A stretch of 34,895 nt of DNA from Geobacteraceae bacterium (GTDB lineage Bacteria > Desulfobacterota > Desulfuromonadia > Geobacterales > Geobacteraceae). The notes below the pieces were generated by a model. It had not been told where the DNA came from and did no database searches. It worked only from the letters and a program-made list of their open reading frames with translations. The stretch lies in the NCBI GenBank assembly GCA_905339345.1, contig CAJPFF010000232.1, positions 1 through 34,895 on the forward strand, in the 5' to 3' direction. A program made the translations under genes and the position numbers. Below, piece by piece: positions 19,059 through 25,100 of this stretch; position 1 is the first letter of the stretch, and the number at the start of each line of letters is the position of its first letter.

Positions 19059-19451
19059 TTACCGTGCCGGTCGGTTGCTGAGGAGGTTTTCGAAGGCGCA
19101 CCGCACAACCTGGCGAATCTCTTCCTTGTCCTCCGGTTTGACCGGTTTCAGCGCGTGGTAGAATATTCCTTCCTTGCGGAGCTTGCGGATGACCGGGAGC
19201 GAGGGGTCGTCGGAGACGAGGATAATCGTCAGGTTCCGGTCGCATTTCTTGAGGAGCGGAATAAGTTCGCCGGCCTTGAACTCGTCGAACTCGCTCCCGA
19301 TCAGGACCACTTGCGCGGTCTTCTTGAGTATCCCGTAGAGGGCGTTGGCCGCGGAGTTGGTCACGATAACGTTGTAGCCTGCCTCGATGAAGAGATCCGC
19401 CAGTTCCTTGCGAGCGTCGGTATCGTTATCTGCTATGAGAAGTCCTAACAT
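19059..19451 (-). CDS. Receiver-domain protein lacking the phosphoacceptor aspartate
   Basis: A 130-residue single receiver domain. The acidic pocket (ADNDTD) is present near residue 8, the Ser of beta4 (ILVSDD) and the Lys-Pro of beta5 (HALKPVKP) are present, but the beta3 Asp is replaced: the strand reads QVVLIGSEFDEF, with Gly or Ser where Asp is expected. It should not be phosphorylated in the usual way. The start at 19451 is chosen for AGAGGA just upstream; the frame is open 14 codons further. It sits between the two mini-proteins in the cbcAB operon. It may bind a kinase, BccR or the pseudo-sensor as a decoy or adaptor. Confidence 0.85.
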   Translation of the reverse strand: MLGLLIADNDTDARKELADLFIEAGYNVIVTNSAANALYGILKKTAQVVLIGSEFDEFKAGELIPLLKKCDRNLTIILVSDDPSLPVIRKLRKEGIFYHALKPVKPEDKEEIRQVVRCAFENLLSNRPAR

Positions 19452-19504
19452 CGTTGTCCTCTCTTCGTCAGAATTGTTAACTCGTGTACCCATGACGTTC
19501 GCTA

Positions 19505-19744
19505 CTACCTCTTGCCCCCGGAGTCACCCATGGCTGATGCGTCGGATGGCTTGGCGAAAAGCCCTCTGATCATGGAGCCGAACAGGAGCAGGCCGGGGAC
19601 CAGCTGGAATGCTATAACCAGGGCGCCGAAGGCGAGGAAGAGGGTTGCCAGGAACCCGTTACTGTCGGATTCGGCGCCGCTTGCCGCCAATGCTGTGCCT
19701 GATGCTGCAAGAAGTGCAAAGAGTGATCTGATGGTGGTTTTCAT
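19505..19744 (-). CDS. Exported single-helix mini-protein, copy 1
   Basis: A 79-residue protein with a signal-like N-terminus (ALAASGA), one membrane helix (about LFLAFGALVIAFQLVPGLLLFG) and a Gly/Lys-rich tail. It is the paralogue of the 77-residue protein nearer cbcA. It is the first gene of the cbcAB operon, 55 bases downstream of the sigma-54 element. AGGAGG lies 5 bases before the ATG. No family is recognised and function is unknown. Confidence 0.82.
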   Translation of the reverse strand: MKTTIRSLFALLAASGTALAASGAESDSNGFLATLFLAFGALVIAFQLVPGLLLFGSMIRGLFAKPSDASAMGDSGGKR

Positions 19745-19798
19745 GTCATCCTCCTGGACAGGGAGTGGGACGATGTTGTCGTTTTGTTATTTTTTAAC

Positions 19799-19814
19799 TG
19801 CATCCGTTATGCCA
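19799..19814 (-). promoter_or_regulatory. Sigma-54 promoter of the cbcAB operon
   Basis: On the minus strand TGGCATAACGGATGCA has GG and GC exactly 10 bases apart and matches TGGCAC-N5-TTGCA with two changes. It is 55 bases upstream of the first gene of the operon. A sigma-54 activator gene (bccR) lies divergently next door, and known Geobacter work ties cbcBA expression to BccR. Confidence 0.8.
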
Positions 19815-19898
19815 GATTGATTAAATAATTTTAAGTGGCTGGAAATTGGGAGAAATCCGGTCCAATGACGCGGCGCTTCAGCGCACGGAGGGGGCAAT

Positions 19899-20051
19899 GT
19901 GTATAAATCAGCTATACGGGTCCGGGACGCCGCGGAGCCGCCTGAATTGCTGGTTGTTAGTAACACATTGAAATTGCGTCGAATTGTGGCTGCGGAGAGG
20001 GTGTATAAAATAATATACGGTTCTGTGCAGGCTGTATGACATTGAAATTGC
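19899..20051. repeat. Paired repeats, candidate activator (BccR) binding sites
   Basis: Two palindromes with identical flanks, GTGTATAAA..TATACGG: GTATA-N7-TATAC at 19901-19917 and GTATA-N6-TATAC at 20003-20018. Two exact direct copies of ACATTGAAATTGC lie at 19965-19977 and 20039-20051, 74 bases apart (about seven helical turns). All lie 85-240 bases upstream of the sigma-54 element, the usual enhancer distance. Confidence 0.6.
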
Positions 20052-20105
20052 TGAATAATAGTTCAAGAGGGGGGCGTCGGCCGAGAACGGCGACCCACAA
20101 GGTGT

Positions 20106-20134
20106 TTGACTTGTTATCCCGGTTGATGTAATTT
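20106..20134 (+). promoter_or_regulatory. Sigma-70 promoter of bccR
   Basis: TTGACT (20106-20111), a 17-base spacer and TAATTT (20129-20134), about 87 bases before the bccR ATG. A housekeeping promoter would allow standing levels of the activator. Confidence 0.6.
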
Positions 20135-20220
20135 AGAAACTACTAATTGTCTGTTGTTTTGTCGCCGGTCTGTAATGTCTGAGAAACCCCAGCGTTCGCG
20201 AGCGAAAAGGGAAGGTGGCG

Positions 20221-21633
20221 ATGGAAAACATCGATGTACTTGTAGTTGACGATGAAGCGGTCATTCGAGAAGGGCTGCGGCGCATCCTGGAGAAGGAGGG
20301 GTTCCATGTTGAGACCTCCGCCAGCGGGCAGATTGCCCTCGAACGGATGCAAGAGGAGAATTTCAGCCTGGTGATCACCGACCTGAAGATGCCCGGCATG
20401 AGCGGCATGGAAGTCCTCAAAGCGATCAAGGTCCTTCAGCCCGAAGTCCCGGTCATCATCATCACAGGATTCTCCACTGTCGACACCGCCGTCGAGGCCA
20501 TGAAGAACGGAGCATTTGACTACATCGCCAAACCCTTTACCCCGGAGCAGATTACGGAGAAAGTGAGGAAAGCTCTCGATCAGCGCGCCGTGCTGATCGA
20601 GAATATCTTTCTGAAGAAGGAGCTGGGAGAGCACCACGGCTTCGACCTCTTCGTGGGGGAGAGCAAGGAGATGCAGAAGGTCTATCGCCGCATCATCCAG
20701 GTGGCCCCCACCGACAGCACCGTCCTCATCACCGGCGAAAGCGGCACCGGAAAGGAACTGGTGGCCCGCGCCATACACAACCACAGCAACCGCCGTGAGA
20801 ATCCCTTTGTTGCCGTCGACTGTACCTCCCTGGCCGAGAACCTCCTGGAGAGCGAGCTTTTCGGCCACGTGAAGGGGTCCTTCACCGGTGCCATCCAGAC
20901 CAAGACCGGCCTTTTCAAGGTTGCCGACGGCGGTACCCTTTTCCTGGACGAGATATCGAACATAAGCCTCACCACTCAGGCGAAGTTGCTGCGGGTCCTC
21001 CAGGAGCGTGAGATCACCCCCATCGGTGGCACCCAGCCGGTCCCCATCGATATCCGTCTCGTCGCCGCAACCAACAAGAACCTCCGGACCCTGGTGAGCC
21101 AGGGGACCTTCCGGGAGGACCTCTTCTTCCGGCTTAACATCATCCCCATCGATCTTCCTCCCCTGCGCCAGCGCAAGGGCGACCTTCCCATCCTCATCGC
21201 CTATTTCCTTAAAAAGTTTTCCGAGGAAATGGGGCGGGAGATCCGGGGCCTTGCACCCGACGCCATGGCGCTTCTGGAGGACTACAATTTTTCGGGCAAC
21301 GTGCGGGAGCTGGAGAACATCATCGAGCGGGCCGTGGTGCTTGCGGAGGAGGATGTGATCCAGAAGGATGATCTGGAACTCCGTCTTTCCGGAGGAGAGG
21401 GAGGTGGAGCCGCCAGCTACATTCCCCAGACCGTGGAGGAGCTCAAGGAGACCAAGCGGCAGATCCGGGAGCGGGCCGTGGAGCCCATCGAGAAGGCCTT
21501 CGTCCTCCAGGCCCTCAAGCGTAATAACTGGAACATCACCCGCGCCGCCGAGGAAACGGGGATGCTTCGCCCCAACTTCCAGGCACTGCTGAAGAAGCTG
21601 CGGATTTCGGTGCGGAACCAGATGAGCAGTTGA
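20221..21633 (+). CDS. bccR: Sigma-54-dependent response regulator BccR
   Basis: A 470-residue NtrC-type activator. Receiver domain (1-120) with Asp54 in LVITDLKMPG and Lys in YIAKPF; AAA+ domain (~143-385) with Walker A GESGTGKE (172-179), the sigma-54 contact loop GSFTGA (219-224, Ser in place of the usual Ala), Walker B GGTLFLDE and a FREDLFFRL arginine-finger region; Fis-type HTH (~436-460, WNITRAAEETGMLRPNFQALL). ATG at 20221 is preferred to the in-frame GTG two codons earlier because AAGGGAAGG then has proper spacing. It is divergent from the cbcAB operon and convergent with a heme sensor kinase, its probable partner. Recognised as the regulator required for cbcBA expression in G. sulfurreducens. 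Confidence 0.93.
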   Translation: MENIDVLVVDDEAVIREGLRRILEKEGFHVETSASGQIALERMQEENFSLVITDLKMPGMSGMEVLKAIKVLQPEVPVIIITGFSTVDTAVEAMKNGAFDYIAKPFTPEQITEKVRKALDQRAVLIENIFLKKELGEHHGFDLFVGESKEMQKVYRRIIQVAPTDSTVLITGESGTGKELVARAIHNHSNRRENPFVAVDCTSLAENLLESELFGHVKGSFTGAIQTKTGLFKVADGGTLFLDEISNISLTTQAKLLRVLQEREITPIGGTQPVPIDIRLVAATNKNLRTLVSQGTFREDLFFRLNIIPIDLPPLRQRKGDLPILIAYFLKKFSEEMGREIRGLAPDAMALLEDYNFSGNVRELENIIERAVVLAEEDVIQKDDLELRLSGGEGGGAASYIPQTVEELKETKRQIRERAVEPIEKAFVLQALKRNNWNITRAAEETGMLRPNFQALLKKLRISVRNQMSS

Positions 21634-21664
21634 CCCGAGCCCGCAGATGCGGGATGCGGATGAA

Positions 21665-21695
21665 GAAAGGGGCACACGGATCGTGGGCCCCTTTC
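21665..21695. terminator. Terminator between convergent bccR and the heme kinase
   Basis: GAAAGGGGC (21665-21673) pairs with GCCCCTTTC (21687-21695) around a 13-base loop that can itself pair partly. It lies in the 93-base gap between two facing stop codons. The T-rich flank is weak on both sides. Confidence 0.6.
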
Positions 21696-21726
21696 TCGTT
21701 ACACGGGATGCGAATGACAGGAATGA

Positions 21727-23352
21727 TCAGGCAGGCTCCTGCGGCGCCGGACTGGCCGCCGTTGCCGATGCCGCCTCCAGCGCGCCTTCATGGTCCAGCG
21801 GCAGCCAACAGGTGAAGGTGGTACCCACCCCGACGGTGCTCTGCACGTCGATGCTTCCCCCATGACCCTCGATGATCCCGTAGGACACTGACAGTCCCAG
21901 ACCGGTCCCCTTGTTCTCCTTGGTTGAGAAGAAGGGGTCGAATATCTTGGAAAGGTTATCCTCGGGGATGCCGCAGCCGTTGTCGGTGATGGCCGCGTAG
22001 GCTTCCTTCCGTTCCTGGTCGAAACCGGTTCTGATTCGTATTTCCCCCGGTCCTCCGATGGCGTGGCAGGCGTTCAGGAGGAGGTTTATGAATACCTGTT
22101 CGATCTGGTTCGGGTCCATATGCATCTCGGGGATGTCGGGGTTGTACTCCTTGATGACGTTGATGTCGTGGAAGCACGCCTGATTGCAAATGAGGGTCAG
22201 GGTTGCGTCCATGATGGCATTGAGGGATGAGGGTTTCTTCTGGGGCATCGACTCCCGGGAGAAGTCAAGGAGCCCCTTCACGATCCGGGCGCAGCGCTGG
22301 GTCTCCTTGACAATCAGGTCCAGGTCTCCCTTCAGGGACGGATCGAGCTTTGAATCGCTGGAGAGGAGCGATGCGAAGACGAGGATGCCGGTCAGGGGGT
22401 TGTTGATCTCGTGGGCTATCCCCGCCACGAGCTCCCCCAGGGAGGCGAGCTTCTCCGAATGGACCAGCTGAGACTGGATCTTCTTGATCTCCTGGGTCCG
22501 CTCTTCCACCTTATCCTCAAGGTTCTTTCCCCAGTCCTCCAGTTCTACCCGGGCCTTCTTCAGGTTGATCGTCATCCCGTTGAAGGCCTCGGCCAAGTCG
22601 CCAAGCTCGTCGCGGTTCTTGACGGACACCCGGGCGTCCAGGTCGCCGCCGCCGATGAGGTGGGCGTGCCGGACCAGCGCGCGGACCGGCCGGTTGACCA
22701 GTCGCTGGGTCAGGAAGGTGAGGCAGAGGGCGATGAGGCCGATCTGCATGACCGTGAGGACGATGATCTCGTTGCGGTAGGCGTAGACCTTCTGGTGCAT
22801 CTGGTCGAGGGAGACGATGACGTCCAGGACGCCGAGGACCTTGGCCTCCTTGGGGTGGAAATGGCAGGGGGCCGTGAAGCAGCGCTCTTCATTGTAGATA
22901 GCCTTGGCGATGCCGAGGACTTCTCTCCCCTCCTTGCTCGTGAAGAGTCGGCTGCGGTTCATGGTAGTGGCGTGGACAAGGGGGGATGGCCCCGAATGGC
23001 ACATGCTGCATGCCTCGGCCTTCTTGTCGAGGAAGAGTCCGATTTCCTTGTTGTCGGTGGAGTGGGTGACGAGGCCGAACTTGTTGATCATCCTGATTCG
23101 CTCGATGGTCTCCCGCTGGGATCCTACCTCGTCGATGATCTGGTAGGCCCGCTTCAGGTTGTTCTCGAGCATGTGATAGTGGGTCGTGCGGATGATGGTT
23201 TCGCTCAGCTTGTCTGCATCGATGACCGCCTCCTCGAAGAGGAGTTTTTCAAGCTGCTCCACGTTGATGTAGGCGAAGAGCCCCATGGTGGTGAGGAGGA
23301 TGAGGCTGATGGCGAGGGAGAGTTTGGCGATGAGCGACAGGCGCAAGGGCAT
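21727..23352 (-). CDS. Sensor histidine kinase with periplasmic heme domain
   Basis: A 541-residue kinase. TM1 (~8-29), a periplasmic sensor with CSMCH at 115-119 and CFTAPCH (CX4CH) at 158-164, TM2 (~195-217), HAMP (~217-270), a coiled-coil, HisKA with GIAHEINNPLTG (phospho-His in AHE), and HATPase with a N box (NLLLNACHA), DNGCGIP, FDPFFSTKENKGTGLGLS. A short Ala/Pro tail ends it. The start ATG at 23350-23352 gives a clean TM1; a TTG 15 codons upstream is the alternative and has no ribosome site. It is convergent with bccR and is the obvious kinase for it. It should read redox state or a ligand at the heme. Its sensor matches that of the output-less sensor downstream of omcQ. Confidence 0.92.
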   Translation of the reverse strand: MPLRLSLIAKLSLAISLILLTTMGLFAYINVEQLEKLLFEEAVIDADKLSETIIRTTHYHMLENNLKRAYQIIDEVGSQRETIERIRMINKFGLVTHSTDNKEIGLFLDKKAEACSMCHSGPSPLVHATTMNRSRLFTSKEGREVLGIAKAIYNEERCFTAPCHFHPKEAKVLGVLDVIVSLDQMHQKVYAYRNEIIVLTVMQIGLIALCLTFLTQRLVNRPVRALVRHAHLIGGGDLDARVSVKNRDELGDLAEAFNGMTINLKKARVELEDWGKNLEDKVEERTQEIKKIQSQLVHSEKLASLGELVAGIAHEINNPLTGILVFASLLSSDSKLDPSLKGDLDLIVKETQRCARIVKGLLDFSRESMPQKKPSSLNAIMDATLTLICNQACFHDINVIKEYNPDIPEMHMDPNQIEQVFINLLLNACHAIGGPGEIRIRTGFDQERKEAYAAITDNGCGIPEDNLSKIFDPFFSTKENKGTGLGLSVSYGIIEGHGGSIDVQSTVGVGTTFTCWLPLDHEGALEAASATAASPAPQEPA

Positions 23353-23406
23353 GACCTCGGGTGTTTTGATACGGTAAAGGGTGATGAAGCGTAACAAATT
23401 TAATAC

Positions 23407-23435
23407 AGATTAATCTTTGCCGTGACATTAGTCAA
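23407..23435 (-). promoter_or_regulatory. Sigma-70 promoter of the heme sensor kinase
   Basis: On the minus strand TTGACT (23430-23435), a 17-base spacer and TAATCT (23407-23412), 54 bases before the ATG. It shares TTGACTAAT with the omcQ promoter, and the 13-mer AAATTTAATACAG (plus strand, 23396-23408) covers its start-site region. Confidence 0.65.
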
Positions 23436-23484
23436 GGCCGAGGTTCCTGCCCCGATGTGGTGCGGAACAAAGGAGCGGGTGCCG

Positions 23485-23513
23485 TTGACGGAGAAGGCGG
23501 GATCGGCTACCAT
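23485..23513 (+). promoter_or_regulatory. Candidate promoter of the alpha/beta hydrolase gene
   Basis: TTGACG (23485-23490), a 17-base spacer and TACCAT (23508-23513), 26 bases before the ATG. The -10 matches the consensus at only four of six positions. Confidence 0.42.
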
Positions 23514-23539
23514 CGGCCATTGTTATTTACGGAGAGACC

Positions 23540-24418
23540 ATGCGGATAACCTTCTTTGTCGCCCTGCTGACCCTATTCCTGCTGTGTGCAGGCTGTTCGT
23601 CGCTCCTGTTTTATCCCCAGCGGGAACTGGTGGACAACCCGCTGCTGCGCCGCTTTCCCGCAGAGGATGTCTCCTTCCGTGCCGCCGACGGCATCCGCCT
23701 CCACGGCTGGCTTTTCCGCCCAGCCGGACCGCCCCGGGGGAGCATCCTCGTTCTCCACGGCAACGCCGAAAACATCAGCACCCACGTGAACAGCGTGCTC
23801 TGGCTGGTCCAGGAGGGGTTCGCGGTTTTTATCGTCGACTACCGAGGCTACGGACTGTCCGGGGGGGAGCCGGACATTGACGGGATCCATCGGGATGCGG
23901 AGGCAGCCCTCGGGACGCTGCTGACGCTGCCGGGGGTGGACCCGGCGCGGGTCGCTGTGCTGGGGCAGAGCCTGGGGGGAGCCATCGCCATCCACCTGGT
24001 GGCGACCACCCCTCACAAGGGAGCGGTTCGGGCCCTGGTCGTCGACAGCCCCTTTGCCGGCTACCGCCTCATCGCCCGGGAGAAACTGGGCGGTTTTTTT
24101 CTCACCTGGCCCCTCCAGTATCCCCTTTCGCTCCTCTTCAATGACAATTACAGCCCTCTACGTTTCGTGGGAGAGGTGGCGCCGGTTCCGCTCATCATCA
24201 TCAGCGACGAGCAGGATCCGATTGTGCCGGCCCGCCACGGCAGGCTCCTGAACGAGGCCGCCGGGCCGTCCGCGCAGCTCTGGACCACATCGGGCCGCGG
24301 GCACGTGGGCTCCTTTGCCGACCCCGAACTGCGGCGCTCCCTTGTGGACTTTTTGGATCGGGTCTTCTCCGGCGGGTTGGGCAGTAATCCACCAGACGCA
24401 AATGCCATAAGGCGTTGA
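23540..24418 (+). CDS. Alpha/beta hydrolase, probable lipoprotein
   Basis: A 292-residue serine hydrolase of the YhfG/DUF1749-like alpha/beta type often written as a peptidase-like lipoprotein. The N-terminus is a hydrophobic segment ending LLCAGCSS; Cys19 is the likely lipid site, though Cys at -3 is not the usual lipobox residue. VLHGNAENIS forms the oxyanion region; the catalytic triad is seen as Ser144 in GQSLGG, Asp226 in SDEQDPIVP and His255 in GRGHVGSF. The substrate is unknown. GGAGAG precedes the ATG. It starts a new unit divergent from the heme kinase. A promoter for the next gene overlaps its stop codon. Confidence 0.85.
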   Translation: MRITFFVALLTLFLLCAGCSSLLFYPQRELVDNPLLRRFPAEDVSFRAADGIRLHGWLFRPAGPPRGSILVLHGNAENISTHVNSVLWLVQEGFAVFIVDYRGYGLSGGEPDIDGIHRDAEAALGTLLTLPGVDPARVAVLGQSLGGAIAIHLVATTPHKGAVRALVVDSPFAGYRLIAREKLGGFFLTWPLQYPLSLLFNDNYSPLRFVGEVAPVPLIIISDEQDPIVPARHGRLLNEAAGPSAQLWTTSGRGHVGSFADPELRRSLVDFLDRVFSGGLGSNPPDANAIRR

Positions 24419-24442
24419 CAACGTCTCGTTATATGGTACGGT
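24415..24442 (+). promoter_or_regulatory. Candidate promoter of the DUF3015 gene
   Basis: A perfect TTGACA (24415-24420) overlaps the stop codon of the hydrolase. After 16 bases comes TACGGT (24437-24442) with an extended TGG just before it. Confidence 0.45.
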
Positions 24443-24479
24443 TAGACAGCAATAAGAAAACTTCTATCAGGAGGCGCGT

Positions 24480-24944
24480 ATGAAAAGAATTCTTCTCGCA
24501 GCAGTATTCACCGTCGTTGCTGCCGGCTCTGCCTTTGCGGCCAGCGGCAAGGCAAACACTGGTTGTGGTCTCGGGACAGTCCTGTGGGGTAGCAAGGCCG
24601 ACAACTCAATTTTATCCCAGGCACTCCAGGCAACCACTAATGGGACCTTCGGCAACCAGACCTTCGGCATCACCTCCGGCACCCTGGAGTGCGGCACCCC
24701 CGGCAAGGTGGTGCAGAACGAGCGCCTGAACCACTTCGTCCGTGCCAACATGGACAACCTGGCCAAGGACATTGCCCAGGGCCGTGGCGAGTCCCTCGAC
24801 ACCTTCGCCGAGCTCCTCCAGGTGCCGGCCGAGAAGCGTCCCGGCTTCTATGCGGCTCTCCAGAGCAACTTCGGTTCGGTCTTCACCTCCGAGAACGTGG
24901 TGGTAGCCGAGGTGATCGACAACGCCGTTGCCGTTGCCAACTGA
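24480..24944 (+). CDS. DUF3015 family exported protein
   Basis: A 154-residue protein with a signal peptide (MKRILLAAVFTVVAAGSAFA, cut near residue 20). The mature start NTGCGLGTVLWG and the ALQATTNGTFGNQTFGITSGTLECG block are the DUF3015 signature; two Cys (in TGCG and LECG) may form a disulfide. The C-terminal half is helical. The family is periplasmic with no established function that I know of. An AGGAGG ribosome site lies 6 bases before the ATG. It is a single-gene unit with its own promoter and terminator. Confidence 0.9.
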   Translation: MKRILLAAVFTVVAAGSAFAASGKANTGCGLGTVLWGSKADNSILSQALQATTNGTFGNQTFGITSGTLECGTPGKVVQNERLNHFVRANMDNLAKDIAQGRGESLDTFAELLQVPAEKRPGFYAALQSNFGSVFTSENVVVAEVIDNAVAVAN

Positions 24945-24967
24945 TTTCCCGTTGTGATCAGACCAAT

Positions 24968-24999
24968 AAAGGGGGTGCGTCCCGCGGCGCGCCCCCTTT
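24968..24999 (+). terminator. Terminator of the DUF3015 gene
   Basis: AAAGGGGG (24968-24975) pairs with CCCCCTTT (24992-24999), with further GCG/CGC pairing inside and a weak T-rich tail (TTTCTAT). Confidence 0.78.
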
Positions 25000-25100
25000 C
25001 TATGTGTGCCGCCACCCGTCCGTCGAGGTGAAGCGGCCTTCTGCAATTGATTGTGACTATGCCCATGCCCGATTGCCCATACCGAAAAAGTTTCGATCTG

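Larger units (their letters stand above)
19745..20220. other. Divergent regulatory region between the cbcAB operon and bccR
   Basis: A 476-base gene-free stretch, more AT-rich than its neighbours. From left to right it holds the leader and sigma-54 promoter of the cbcAB operon, two GTATA..TATAC palindromes, two copies of a 13-mer, and the sigma-70 promoter of bccR. I see no small gene in it. Confidence 0.8.
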
